64,000 bases of DNA from Acidobacteriota bacterium (GTDB lineage Bacteria > Acidobacteriota > Terriglobia > Acidiferrales > UBA7541). The notes below the pieces were generated by a model that worked only from the letters and a program-made list of their open reading frames with translations, was not told where the DNA came from and searched no databases. A program made the position numbers and the translations under genes. This document shows, piece by piece, positions 9,215 to 19,938 of the stretch. Location of the stretch: NCBI GenBank assembly GCA_021832085.1, contig JAKBLM010000004.1, forward strand, positions 62,001-126,000, written 5' to 3'. The first letter of the stretch is position 1, and the number at the start of each line of letters is the position of its first letter.

Positions 9215-10618
9215 ATGGCTTCCCGCTCGGGCCGGCGCCTGTCCGTGCTGAAATTCGGTGGCACCTCGGTCGGCGACGCCGGCCGCATCGCCTGGGCCAC
9301 CCAGCGTGCCGCGGCAACAGCCAAGCGCAAACGCACCATCGTCGTTGTCTCAGCGATGGCCGGGACAACCAACCTGCTGCTCGAATCGGCACGCCTGGCC
9401 GCCGCTCACGAACCGCGCTGGCGACAAGCGGCCGAACAGATCCGCCAACGGCACAGCGACGCGGCTGCCTCGCTGCTGACGCCCGCTGAACAGTCGCGCT
9501 TCGCCGCGCAACTGGAACGGTCGCTCGGGGTTTTCGAGAAAGTCTGCCGGGGCTTCGATCTGGTCGGCGAAGCCACTCCCCGCGGCCTCGATGCGGTTTC
9601 CTCTCTCGGCGAGGTGATCTCGGCCGAACTGTTTGCCGCACGGCTCCGTTCGGGCGGCGTGCGGGCCGAGGCGGTGGATGCTGCGAGACTGATTGTGACC
9701 GATGAGCGGCACGGCGACGCGAACGTGCTGACCGGAGCAACTGAGACTCGCCTGCGCCGGCGGCTGCTGCCGCTGCTCGGCCGCGGGATTCTGCCCGTCA
9801 TCACCGGTTTCCGCGGCGCCACGCGGGAAGGCGTGCCGACCACGCTTGGCCGCGGCTCGTCCGATTACACAGCCACGCTCATTGGCGCGCTGCTCGCCGC
9901 CGATGAAGTGACGATCTGGACCGACGTTGACGGGGTGATGACCGCCGATCCGCGGTTGGTCCGTGCCGCCCGGGTGATCCCGAAGCTCACTTACGGTGAA
10001 GCGATCGAGCTGGCCTTCTTCGGCGCGAAGGTGATCCACTGGAAGGCGATCCTGCCCGTTATGGAGCGCGGCGTGCCTCTGCGGGTGCGAAATTCGTTGC
10101 GGCCCTCGGTACCCGGCACGCTCATCATAGCCGACTCCGCCAGCCGCCCGGCGGTTGCCGCGGTCACCGCCGTGGCGCGCGTTCGGTTGGTGACGGTGCG
10201 CGCCGATCGCTTGCTCGGCCCGGTGGACCTGGCAACGCGGGTGCTCGGCTGGCTGGCAGCCACCGGCGTTCATCCGTTGCTGCTCGTGCAGTCCTCGGCG
10301 GAAAGTTCGCTCGCTTTTGCGCTCACGCACGAGGAAGCGCCGGCGCTCGCCAGCTTTGCTCAGCAACTTTCCCCTTTCCCTGCCAGCAACGGTGTCGTGT
10401 TGCACTCCGCGCAAGAGGTCGGGCTCGTCACGGCAATCGGGTCGCAGATCCGCCATCCCACTGGGGTCACCGCCCGAATTTTCAGCGCGCTCGCCCGCCG
10501 TCGCGTCCATGTCCTGGCCGCCGCCAATGGCCCTTCCGGACAGGGGATGGCGCTTGCCGTGCCTCCACTACTGTTACCTGCGGCCGTGAACGCGATCCAC
10601 CGCGAATTCCGCCTTTAG
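9215..10618 (+). CDS. Aspartate kinase
   Basis: 467 aa; VLKFGGTSVGDAGRI, TLGRGSSDYTATLIGALLAADEVTIWTDVDGVMTADPR, ACT-like C-terminus. Confidence 0.93.
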   Translation: MASRSGRRLSVLKFGGTSVGDAGRIAWATQRAAATAKRKRTIVVVSAMAGTTNLLLESARLAAAHEPRWRQAAEQIRQRHSDAAASLLTPAEQSRFAAQLERSLGVFEKVCRGFDLVGEATPRGLDAVSSLGEVISAELFAARLRSGGVRAEAVDAARLIVTDERHGDANVLTGATETRLRRRLLPLLGRGILPVITGFRGATREGVPTTLGRGSSDYTATLIGALLAADEVTIWTDVDGVMTADPRLVRAARVIPKLTYGEAIELAFFGAKVIHWKAILPVMERGVPLRVRNSLRPSVPGTLIIADSASRPAVAAVTAVARVRLVTVRADRLLGPVDLATRVLGWLAATGVHPLLLVQSSAESSLAFALTHEEAPALASFAQQLSPFPASNGVVLHSAQEVGLVTAIGSQIRHPTGVTARIFSALARRRVHVLAAANGPSGQGMALAVPPLLLPAAVNAIHREFRL

Positions 10619-10805
10619 GAATCACAACCGCGCGCCGATCAACACGCCGCCGCGGGTGAGCGGCGGCTGGAATTCGGTCGTCGCCCCTGCTTTGGCTGTG
10701 GCGGAAATCGGGCCGGGGATCGCGGCACCGACGGCGCACTTTCCATCAATGCCAGGATTGAGCGAGAATACGCCCCGCCGATGCACACAAACTGAGGAGC
10801 GATCG

Positions 10806-13800
10806 ATGCCGAGGAAAATCAGCGTCCGGTGGACACTTCCGGCCGTAGTTGTGGTCCTGATTCTCACCGCTCTGGGCGGCTTCGCCCGGAGTCGTCCGGT
10901 GCCGTCCGGGGCAGCCGATCCGGCGCCGAGCCCGCTGGAGGCCCTGCATTTCCGTAATCTCGGGCCGGCGATCGCCGGGGGCCGCGTGACGGCCGTTGCC
11001 GGCGTCGCGGGCGACCCGAATCTTTATTACGTGGGCACCGCCGCTGGAGGAGTCTTTCGCACCGAGGACGGCGGCGTTTCCTGGACGGCCCAGTTTCAGC
11101 ACGAGCCGGTTTCGTCGGTCGGCGCGCTGGCTCTGGCTCCTTCGAATCCCAATTTGGTCTGGGTGGGAACCGGCGAAGCGAATCTCCGCAACGACATTGT
11201 CACCGGGCGCGGCGTCTATTTCTCCCCCGACGGCGGCCGCAGCTGGCGCTTCATGGGCCTCGCCCATGCCGGCCAGATATCCTCGATCCTGGTTTCCCCG
11301 CTCGATCCGAACACCGTTTTTGTTGGCGTGCTTGGCAACGCCTGGGGACCGAACACCGAGCGGGGCGTTTTCCGCACCACAGACGGCGGCAAGACCTGGA
11401 AGAAGATCTTGTATGTGAATGCGACGACCGGCGTATCCGACCTGGTGATGGAGCCGGGGAATCCCAACATTCTCTACGCCGGCATGTGGCAGGTAGTGCG
11501 CCGGCCTTGGATTCTCAAGAGCGGAGGGCCCTGGAGCGGCATCTATCGCACCACCGACGGCGGTGACACGTGGCAGAAGCTCAACCACGGATTGCCGAAG
11601 GGCGATGTGGGCCGCATTGGGCTGGCGGTGGCGCCGAGCAATCCGGCCCGCGTCTACGCACTGATTGGCTCCGCGCACGGCGTGCTCTGGGCTTCGCATG
11701 ACCGTGGGGAAGACTGGTCGCTGGTGAACCGCTCGCGCGATCTCGACGCCCGACCCTTCTACTTTTCCCACCTCTACGTTGCCCCGAACAACGCCGACAA
11801 GATTTTCTTCCTCTCCGTCAACATTCTGGAATCGACCGATGGAGGCCACACCGCCCACGCGATCGGCCGCGGCATCCACGCCGATCAGCACGCGCTCTGG
11901 ATCGATCCGCGCAATCCCAACCGCATGATCGAGGGCAACGACGGCGGCGTCTACCTCTCGACCGACGGCGCCCGCACCTGGCGCCACCTCGACAACATCC
12001 CGATCGAGCAGTTCTACAGCGTTTCGATCGACCACGGCCGCACTCCTTATGGCATCTGCGGGGGGTTGCAGGACAACGGCTCCTGGTGCGGCCCATCGAA
12101 CAGCCTCAGCCGCACCCCGATCACCGGCGCGGAATGGTTCTCGGTGGGCTTCGGTGACGGACAGTATGCCGTTCCCGCCCGCGGCACTCCCTACATCTAC
12201 GCGGACTCCCAGAACGGCATGATCTTTCGCCTGAATCGCGACAACAACGAGACAGCCTATCTCCGCCCCTATTTTCCGGGCGTGGGGGACCTGCCGGCGG
12301 CCGATCTGAAATATCGCTTCAATTGGACCTCGCCGATCGCCGTCTCGCCTGCCAGCCCGAAGGAAATCTATCTCGGCGCCAACGTTCTGCTCCGGTCGAC
12401 CGACGCTGGGCTGCGCTGGAAACCGATCAGTCCCGACCTGACCCGCAACGACAAGGCAAAACAGCAGCTCAGCGGCGGGCCGGTGATTCTCGATCTGAGC
12501 GGGGCTGAAACTTACGACACGATCCTCTCGATCGCCATCTCACCGGTTGACCCGAAGGTGATCTGGGTGGGCACCGACGACGGTCTGGTCCAAGTCACCC
12601 GCAACGGCGGCCGGCACTGGACCAACGTCACCGCCAATATTCCCGATTTGCCGCCCTGGGGGCGCATTTCGCAGATTGGCGTTTCTCCTTTTGCCGCGGG
12701 CAGCGCCTACGTCTCCGTCGACTTCCACGAAATGGGAAACGACCACCCCTACGTCTTTCGCACCGACAATTTCGGTGCCACCTGGAAGAACATCACCGGG
12801 AACCTGCCTCAGGACGCCCCGGCGCACGTCATTCGCGAAGACCCCAACCGCCGTGGCCTGCTCGTCGTCGGCACCGACACCGGTCTTTTCTACTCGATCG
12901 ACAACGGGCCATGGAAACCAATTCACTGCGGTTTCCCGACCACCCCGGTCTACGATCTGAAATTCGACAAATCGACGCACGACCTGGTCGTCGCCACCCA
13001 CGGCCGCGGCATCTTCGTGCTCGACAATCTGACCCCGCTCGAACAGGCCGGCGCCGAGACGTCTGCCTCCCCAAAACTCTTCACGCCATTGCCGGCGGTG
13101 CGCTGGGCGCTATTCAACCGTCACACATTCGAACTGGCCAGCTTCGCCGCGCCCAACCCGCACGAAGGCGCCGTGTTCGATTACTACCTGGGCGCAACGG
13201 GTGATCCTTCCGGTCCTTCCCTCGCGCCGCCTGTGGAGATCGTCATCACCGATGCCGCCGGCCACCTGGTGCGTACGCTCGAAGGGCCTTCCACTCCGGG
13301 CTATCACCGCGTTTTTTGGAACCTGAGCTACGCCCGGCCGCTCGCTCTCGTCGGCGAGGAGGAAATGAGCGGAGGCTTTCCGGGCGTTCTTCCAGGCCCT
13401 CCGGTGGTTCCCGGCAAATACCGGGTCACGCTTCTCGCCGAGGGCAAAAAGCGATCCGCCACGATTCAGGTCGAAGCCGATCCACGCACCCACGCCAGTC
13501 GCGCTGACTTCGAGGCCCAGACTCGCACCGCACTCCAGGCCCGCGATCTGGTTTCCTCGGTGGATCAGGAGATCAACCGCATCAGCGCGTTGCGGCAGCA
13601 GCTCGATACGCTGGAATATATCCTGCTTACCCACGCGACGAAAAACGTCACGTATCAGGCGCTTTTCGAGCTGGCCCGCCAGATGCAGCGAAAGCTCGAC
13701 CGACTGGAGGCACCGGTCTACAACAGCACAGCCGCGGGCGACAGCAAGGCCTATCTTCACTCGCTTTCCCGCCTGCACGGCCGCGCCCTGCGACTGATGA

Positions 13801-13988
13801 CCTTGCTGGACATCGGCTACGCCCAACGACCCACGGCGGCCAATATCGAGGAGCTGCGAATACTGGAACGGGAAGCCGCAGTGCAACGGAGGAGGTTCGG
13901 CGAGTTCGTCCGAAAAGACCTCCCCGCATTCAATCGCGAGGCCGCGGCCGGCGGTATCAGCCAGCTCTTCGTTCCCGGATTCAAATGA
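10806..13988 (+). CDS. Secreted BNR/VPS10 (sortilin)-like beta-propeller protein, paralog 1
   Basis: ORF 10656-13988; ATG at 10806 gives a signal-anchor MPRKISVRWTLPAVVVVLILTALGG. Repeated S-TDGG-TW units and GTDDGLVQVTRNGG. Confidence 0.85.
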   Translation: MPRKISVRWTLPAVVVVLILTALGGFARSRPVPSGAADPAPSPLEALHFRNLGPAIAGGRVTAVAGVAGDPNLYYVGTAAGGVFRTEDGGVSWTAQFQHEPVSSVGALALAPSNPNLVWVGTGEANLRNDIVTGRGVYFSPDGGRSWRFMGLAHAGQISSILVSPLDPNTVFVGVLGNAWGPNTERGVFRTTDGGKTWKKILYVNATTGVSDLVMEPGNPNILYAGMWQVVRRPWILKSGGPWSGIYRTTDGGDTWQKLNHGLPKGDVGRIGLAVAPSNPARVYALIGSAHGVLWASHDRGEDWSLVNRSRDLDARPFYFSHLYVAPNNADKIFFLSVNILESTDGGHTAHAIGRGIHADQHALWIDPRNPNRMIEGNDGGVYLSTDGARTWRHLDNIPIEQFYSVSIDHGRTPYGICGGLQDNGSWCGPSNSLSRTPITGAEWFSVGFGDGQYAVPARGTPYIYADSQNGMIFRLNRDNNETAYLRPYFPGVGDLPAADLKYRFNWTSPIAVSPASPKEIYLGANVLLRSTDAGLRWKPISPDLTRNDKAKQQLSGGPVILDLSGAETYDTILSIAISPVDPKVIWVGTDDGLVQVTRNGGRHWTNVTANIPDLPPWGRISQIGVSPFAAGSAYVSVDFHEMGNDHPYVFRTDNFGATWKNITGNLPQDAPAHVIREDPNRRGLLVVGTDTGLFYSIDNGPWKPIHCGFPTTPVYDLKFDKSTHDLVVATHGRGIFVLDNLTPLEQAGAETSASPKLFTPLPAVRWALFNRHTFELASFAAPNPHEGAVFDYYLGATGDPSGPSLAPPVEIVITDAAGHLVRTLEGPSTPGYHRVFWNLSYARPLALVGEEEMSGGFPGVLPGPPVVPGKYRVTLLAEGKKRSATIQVEADPRTHASRADFEAQTRTALQARDLVSSVDQEINRISALRQQLDTLEYILLTHATKNVTYQALFELARQMQRKLDRLEAPVYNSTAAGDSKAYLHSLSRLHGRALRLMTLLDIGYAQRPTAANIEELRILEREAAVQRRRFGEFVRKDLPAFNREAAAGGISQLFVPGFK

Positions 13989-14112
13989 CGGGAAAAGAGG
14001 GACGCGGCGCAAGCGCTTCCGCCCATCCTGTTTCCGCAACCGCGCCATCTGAGGAAGCCACACGGCCTCAGCCCAATAGCACCCAACCAAGCCGGGCGAT
14101 GGGGCTGTCGCT

Positions 14113-15012
14113 TCAGGCGAAGAGCCGCTGCCGCGCGGTTTCACAGATCGCGACGACTGCGGGGTTTTTGAGTCGTTTTTCCACCGAGATCCCATAGAAG
14201 CGGGCCTGGATTCCCTCGATGTTCCCCAGTCGCGCGAATCCGTACCGGCGCCGCATTTCCCGGTCGAGCACCAGCGGCGAGGCGAAGACGCCCAGCCCCT
14301 TTTCCGCGAATGTTCGCGCGAGGCTGAAATCATCGAACTCGCCCACCACTCGTGGCCGGATGCCGCTCGACTGAAACCACTGATCCAGCTCGGCCCGCAA
14401 CGCCGAGCTTTCCGTGGGTAGCAGCACCGGCGCGCCGTTGAGTGAGCGGGGAAATTGGCGGCGGTAGGCGGCCGCGAGCCGCCGCTCGCCGTAGAATGCT
14501 ACGCCGCACTCGCCCAGCAGATGATTGAAGGCGCGCACACGCATTGACGGGCTCATCGGCGAGTCGGTCAGGACCAGGTCCATGCCCTGCGTCGCCAGAT
14601 CCGCCAGCAGACGATCGGGCGGATCCTCCCGGCAGATCAACTGCACCGGCTCGGGCAGGTGGAATGCCGGTTCGAGCAGCTGATGCACGATAATTTTCGG
14701 CAATACGTCCGCTACGCCGACCAGTAGCTTCGACGGACGGCCCGTCGGACGGCCCTTGAGTGCGTCCTGCATCTCGCGGCCCGCGGCAAAGATTTCCTCG
14801 GCGTAACGGAAGGCGAGCCGCCCCGCTTCCGAAAGCACCAGGCGCCGGCCCGACCGCTCGAACAACTTTTCGCCCAGACTGTCTTCGAGCCGCTTGATCT
14901 GCGCGCTGATGGTGGGCGGGGCCAGCAGCAACTCGGCCGAAGCCTTGGTCACGCTGCCAGTCCGCGCCACAGTCCAAAAATAGTAGAGGTGGTGGTAGTT
15001 CAGCCATTCCAT
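14113..15012 (-). CDS. nhaR: LysR-family transcriptional regulator, NhaR-like
   Basis: 299 aa; MEWLNYHHLYYFWTVARTGSVTKASAELLLAPPTISAQIKRLEDSLGEKLFERSGRRLVLSEAG, typical NhaR N-terminus. Confidence 0.85.
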   Translation of the reverse strand: MEWLNYHHLYYFWTVARTGSVTKASAELLLAPPTISAQIKRLEDSLGEKLFERSGRRLVLSEAGRLAFRYAEEIFAAGREMQDALKGRPTGRPSKLLVGVADVLPKIIVHQLLEPAFHLPEPVQLICREDPPDRLLADLATQGMDLVLTDSPMSPSMRVRAFNHLLGECGVAFYGERRLAAAYRRQFPRSLNGAPVLLPTESSALRAELDQWFQSSGIRPRVVGEFDDFSLARTFAEKGLGVFASPLVLDREMRRRYGFARLGNIEGIQARFYGISVEKRLKNPAVVAICETARQRLFA

Positions 15013-15117
15013 CGCGGTTGCTCTTTTTGCCTAGCTTAGCGAAAATCTAACGGATTTCAAATCATTATCTACTTTTTGGAATCCGGCGCTTTCGCTAGTC
15101 TGCCCTACAAAGAAAGG

Positions 15118-15290
15118 ACGTCCTGAAGAGTTGAGTGGCTCGCTCCCCCGTCCGCCAGGGTCAGCCGTTAAGCGGCGCAGCATTCGCCGGAAGGGTCACC
15201 ATCGGGGAAGCGACGAGCGATCGTAACGCTCGCATCGCGCCGAATGGTGAAGGCGCGGGTGTTGGGTAAGAACTCGGCACCCGCGCCGGG
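15118..15290. other. Candidate structured RNA element / riboswitch-like region, strand and class unresolved
   Basis: Dense inverted repeats: GCCG-TTAAG-CGGC (15164-15176), TCACCAT/ATGGTGA (15196-15202 / 15244-15250) enclosing CGAGCG/CGCTCG (15214-15219 / 15227-15232), and GGCGCGGGTG/CACCCGCGCC (15252-15261 / 15278-15287). No convincing ORF. Confidence 0.45.
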
Positions 15291-15637
15291 CCACATCTCA
15301 CGCCGGGCGCTTGTTGCACGTTCGGCTTGTTTTCATCCCCGGCCGGTTACGGGCGGATCCGTTTACCGGAGGGCTGGGGAGAAAACGGAGCCACCAGGAA
15401 TTGAGGGATGGGGAGCCAACGCCGATCCTGCCCGCCCAGGACCGGTAGCGGCAGAATCGGGGAATCGCCTTTGTTCCGGACCACGAGGCGCGCCGTAGTA
15501 ACCTGATCGAAGAGTTGGGGCGGCGCACCACTTCCCAACCGGAATGCCCGCCTGAAAGCGCGATTCCCCGGTTTCCCCTATGCTGGCCGCCGATGGCCCA
15601 ACGTCGCGGCCGGCTCCAACTGCGGGAGGATAAGGCC

Positions 15638-16093
15638 ATGGCGGTACACACGGTTCGGCGGATGAATCCTGCCATCGAAGTGCTGCGGCAGGGAAAGATT
15701 CTCTTGGTGGAGGAGCGCGGCGACGACCGGACCCATTTGGCCGCGATGCTCACGGCCGAAGGGCACCAGGTTCGCGAGTGCTCATCCTGCTCCCAGGCTA
15801 TCGATTTGCTCGCTGACGAATCCTTCGACATCGTTCTCGTCGGCCAGGGGAGCAACGCAGCTCAGGAGCGGGAAGTCGTGGAATGGGCCTGGGCTGCCAA
15901 CCCGCAAGTGCCCGTCGTTCTGCTGGTGAACGATCCCCAACTGCCCGAGGACTATCGTTCCATTCGACCCGAAGTGGCCAGCTACGTGCCGAAGCCGATT
16001 TCCCGCTTCGAAGAGATCGAGTTGAAGGAAACCGTTCGCCGGCACATGAAGCCACGTGTGTTCGCGATCGATTTCGGAAGGCGAACGCGCTAA
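15638..16093 (+). CDS. Response-regulator receiver-like protein (degenerate)
   Basis: ATG at 15638: MAVHTVRRMNPAIEVLRQGKILLVEERGDDRTHLAAMLTAEGHQVRECSSCSQAIDLLADESFDIVLVGQG...YVPKPIS; CheY-like pattern. Confidence 0.65.
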   Translation: MAVHTVRRMNPAIEVLRQGKILLVEERGDDRTHLAAMLTAEGHQVRECSSCSQAIDLLADESFDIVLVGQGSNAAQEREVVEWAWAANPQVPVVLLVNDPQLPEDYRSIRPEVASYVPKPISRFEEIELKETVRRHMKPRVFAIDFGRRTR

Positions 16094-16468
16094 GCTGCTC
16101 GGCCCACAAAGCGTGCCTGTGCACGAGCATTCGTCTTGGCTGCATCACCCGGAAGCACGCCGACAGGATGCCGTCCGAGCAGGACAGGACGGTCGAGGGA
16201 TTTCAACTCCAGCTTGGCCTTTCCGCAGCCCACGCAGCGCAAACTCGTGCTCCGAGTTGGACAGCAGACCGGGCGAATCGATCGTTGGTGTCACTTCGGA
16301 TAACCGCAACGGCTCGGACGGGCCGACATCGTGCTGAAGTTCGAGGGGTACCCCGGCACACGGGAAACGCTTGCAGGGGGCGGCACAAGGCCGCCTCCTG
16401 CTCACGCCATTCAATTGCACGGCCGAAACTACGTCTGTCTTCCGCGGCCCGGCGGCCTCGGAACGGAA

Positions 16469-19400
16469 CTATCGCAGCGTGCCCGATTCTCCTTTCGAAG
16501 GAATCGGCCGGGGCGCCACCGCCGGGATGTTCTCCGACCGTATTTTCCGGTTCAGCTGCGCCAGGGAAGTGGCCTGGATGTTCTTCCATTGCGCCACCAG
16601 GCCATCGAGCCTCTTCTCATAGACCTGATAGAGCTGCCAATCCTGAGTCGGCGGAGCAGAATCGCCGCTGTCGACACCGTTGATCAGGTAACCGAGCTTG
16701 CTGTTGAGCTCGATCGGATAGTTGAGCATGTCTTCGCTTGCGGTGGCTTTCGATTGAATCAGAGAATCTTCCACCGCAGTGATCTGCTGCCGCACATGCT
16801 CGGCCGCGGCGACAATGTCTTTCGCTTTCGGATTGCCGCTCAGGCGCTCCTTCAGCGCGTCGAGCTGCTTCTGCACATCGCGGATTTCGAGCACAGCCAC
16901 GTGGTCCTGCTGCATCAGATCGTTCAGTTTCGTCATCAGGTCGAACTGCTGAGCCAGATCCTCCGCAGTTGCCTTGACGCGCGGATCAGGAATGATCTCG
17001 ATCGGGGCGGTATAGCTCTTGCCCTCGATCGTCAGCCGTGCCTCGTAGTGCCCGGAAAGCGCGAGCGGAGCGAGCGGCCCGCCTTCGTCGTAGACAGCGC
17101 ACGTCACCGCAACCGGCAATTCGAACCGCATATCCCACACGAATCGATTCAGCCCGGGCTGATCCGGCAGTCCCGGCGCTTCATTCTCCAATCGCGGGGA
17201 ATCCGGGTGACAATTCGGGATTTTCCGGGGTTTGCTGGTGAACGACCGGATCACTTTGCCTTTGGCGTTGAGAATATCGAGCGAGACAAGGCCCTGCGGC
17301 TTCGTCTTCAGGTAGTAATCGATGATAACGCCGTCAGGCGCGTTCTGGCCCACTGCATGACTTCGAGCATAAAAGCCGTAGCTGGGCCCACGGAACCTGA
17401 CCGCCGGCGCCGGCGTGAACAGGTGCACCGGCTGGTCGAGCGTGGCCGCGGTCATTTGCCGCAACGGCGTGATGTCGTCGAGGATCCAGAAGGCGCGCCC
17501 GTGGGTGGCGATGTCCAGATCGTTGTCGTGAATCACCAGGTCGCGCACTGACACGGTCGGCAGGTTCAGCTTCAGCGGCTGCCACTCGGCGCCGTCGTTG
17601 AACGAGACATAAACGCCCAACTCGGTTCCGGCAAAGAGCAGCCCGGGCCGCTTCGGATCCTCCCGAACGACGTGCACGAAGGCGCCGACCGGAATTCCGT
17701 TGGTGATCGACGTCCAGGTCTTCCCGTAGTCGGTAGTCTTCCAAATGTAAGGCCGCAGGTCATCGTTCTTGAAGCGGTTGACTGCTACAAAAGCCGTCCC
17801 GGCTGCCTCTGGCGAAAGAGTGATCATGCTCACCTTACTCCAGGCCGGCAGATCTCTGGGAGTGACGTTCTCCCAATGGGCGCCGTCGTCGCGCGTCAAC
17901 CACACCAGCCCGTCGTCGGTGCCCACCCAGATCGTTCCCTTCTGGTGGGGAGACGGAGCAATCGTGTAAATGACGTCGTAGTATTCCGCGCTCGCTTGGT
18001 CCTTTGTGATCGGGCCGCCCGAAGGACCCTGCTTCGCCTTGTCGTTCCGCGTCAAATCAGGGCTGATCACCTTCCAACTCTGACCGCCATTCATTGATTG
18101 GAAGAGCACCTGGCCGGCGAAAAAGAGTTCATCCGGATTCCAGGGCGCGATCGCGATCGGCATGGTCCAGGTGAACCGGTATTTCTGGTCCGCGGCAGGC
18201 CAGCCGTCGGGATCGTCCGGCCAGGGCGAGATCAGGAACGACTGGCCGGTTTTCTTGTTGAACCGGGTAAGGATACCGAAGTAGCTGTCGCTATAAACGA
18301 TGTCGGGATTGGCCGGATCGGGCACGACGTAGCCGCTCTCGTTCGGGCCGACGTGATACCAGTCCTGGCGGCCGATGTAGCCGTGGGGAGTGCGGCTGGC
18401 GATGGCGATACTCGACCGGTCCTGCTGAGAGCCGTAGAGGTAGTAGGGGAACCGATTGTCGGTGGCGATGTGATAGAACTGCCCAGTCGGCTGGTTGGAT
18501 TCCGTGCTCCACGTCTTGCCCCAGTTGATCGAAACGGTGGCGCCGCCGTCGTCACCGAGAATCATCCGTTTGGGGTTGTTCGGATCGATCCAGAGCGCAT
18601 GGCAGTCGCCGTGCGGCGGATGGATTTGCGACCAGAGGTGGCCGCCGTCGGTCGAGCGGAAAAAGCTCACATTGAGGATATAGAGCGTGTTGACGTTTTT
18701 CGGGTCGGCGTAAACCTTGGTGAAATACCAGGCCCGTTGCCGGAAGCGATGGTCGCCGTTCACGTAATGCCAACTCTCGCCGGCGTTATTGGAAACGTAC
18801 AGGCCGCCCTTTTTCGCTTCGATCAGTGCGTAAACCCGCTCGCCATTGGCCGCCACCGCCAACCCGATCTTGCCGAGCACGCCTTTCGGCAGTCCGTGGC
18901 CGGTCAAGTGCTTCCAGGTGAGTCCCTCATCGGTCGATTTGTAGATGCCGCTGCCCGGCCCGCCGCTGGTGAACGTCCACGGCTGCCGCCGCACCTGATA
19001 GAGAGCGGCGTAGACGATGTGCGGATTCTTCGGGTCAAAGACCAGATCCACCGCGCCGGTGTTTTCGTTCTTGTAGAGCACCTTCTGCCACGTCTTTCCC
19101 CCGTCGGTCGAACGAAACACACCGCGCTCCGCGTTGGGGCCGAAGGCATGGCCGATTGCTGCCACCATCACCAGATTTGGGTTGTGCGGATCGACGATGA
19201 TCTTGGCGATGTGGCGCGTATCGGTCAGTCCTATATGAGTCCAGGTCTTGCCGGCGTCGGTCGACTTGTAAACGCCGTCGCCGTAAGAGATGTCGCCCCG
19301 TAGGTCGGGCTCGCCGGTGCCGACGTAGATCACGTTCGGGTCCGACGGAGCTACTGCCAGCGCTCCAATCGAAGAGATCGGTTCCTTGTCGAAGATGGGT

Positions 19401-19657
19401 TCCCAGCCCTGGCCGTCGTTTGTCGTTTTCCAGACGCCTCCGCCCACCGCGCCGAAATAGAAGATATGGGTGCCGGAAACACCCGCCACAGATTCCACGC
19501 GTCCTCCGAGGAACGGCCCGACCAGCCGGTACTTCATCCCGTGGAGCGTGTCCTTCTGCAGTTGCTGCGCCCGCGCCGCGACACCGAAGGCGATCAGAGC
19601 GAGCAGGAAAAGAAAACCGTAACGCAAGCCATGGCTTTTGCGGTCCACACCGACCAT
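16469..19657 (-). CDS. Secreted BNR/VPS10 (sortilin)-like beta-propeller protein, paralog 2
   Basis: ATG at 19657 preceded by GGGAGG; signal peptide MVGVDRKSHGLRYGFLFLLALIAFGVAARAQ; many TDGG-TW repeats; collinear with 10806-13988. Confidence 0.87.
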   Translation of the reverse strand: MVGVDRKSHGLRYGFLFLLALIAFGVAARAQQLQKDTLHGMKYRLVGPFLGGRVESVAGVSGTHIFYFGAVGGGVWKTTNDGQGWEPIFDKEPISSIGALAVAPSDPNVIYVGTGEPDLRGDISYGDGVYKSTDAGKTWTHIGLTDTRHIAKIIVDPHNPNLVMVAAIGHAFGPNAERGVFRSTDGGKTWQKVLYKNENTGAVDLVFDPKNPHIVYAALYQVRRQPWTFTSGGPGSGIYKSTDEGLTWKHLTGHGLPKGVLGKIGLAVAANGERVYALIEAKKGGLYVSNNAGESWHYVNGDHRFRQRAWYFTKVYADPKNVNTLYILNVSFFRSTDGGHLWSQIHPPHGDCHALWIDPNNPKRMILGDDGGATVSINWGKTWSTESNQPTGQFYHIATDNRFPYYLYGSQQDRSSIAIASRTPHGYIGRQDWYHVGPNESGYVVPDPANPDIVYSDSYFGILTRFNKKTGQSFLISPWPDDPDGWPAADQKYRFTWTMPIAIAPWNPDELFFAGQVLFQSMNGGQSWKVISPDLTRNDKAKQGPSGGPITKDQASAEYYDVIYTIAPSPHQKGTIWVGTDDGLVWLTRDDGAHWENVTPRDLPAWSKVSMITLSPEAAGTAFVAVNRFKNDDLRPYIWKTTDYGKTWTSITNGIPVGAFVHVVREDPKRPGLLFAGTELGVYVSFNDGAEWQPLKLNLPTVSVRDLVIHDNDLDIATHGRAFWILDDITPLRQMTAATLDQPVHLFTPAPAVRFRGPSYGFYARSHAVGQNAPDGVIIDYYLKTKPQGLVSLDILNAKGKVIRSFTSKPRKIPNCHPDSPRLENEAPGLPDQPGLNRFVWDMRFELPVAVTCAVYDEGGPLAPLALSGHYEARLTIEGKSYTAPIEIIPDPRVKATAEDLAQQFDLMTKLNDLMQQDHVAVLEIRDVQKQLDALKERLSGNPKAKDIVAAAEHVRQQITAVEDSLIQSKATASEDMLNYPIELNSKLGYLINGVDSGDSAPPTQDWQLYQVYEKRLDGLVAQWKNIQATSLAQLNRKIRSENIPAVAPRPIPSKGESGTLR

Positions 19658-19938
19658 GAAATCCTCCCTTGGCAAAACCCGTGGGATTGTACACCGCTCG
19701 CCCCATGCCAAGCCACGGGCAGTTCGTCCGGGAGTGCTTCAAAGCGCGAAAGAATGCGGCGGGCTATGCGTCCGGGCACGCAAGGTTTCCACAGGGAGGG
19801 AAATTCCTGGGAAAGCGGCTATGGAAAGGATTTGCGGGAAATCCGGGCCAACGGAAATCGTCAGGACTCGGCGAAAGGAACCATTGCAAGAAGAGGTGCG
19901 GAAGGCGGCGCCCCTTGGCGCCGGGTCATCGTCTGCGG

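Noticed and set aside
16094-16468. Possible small gene between the receiver protein and BNR paralog 2
   Set aside because: ORFs here overlap each other in several frames without motif or RBS; left unassigned.
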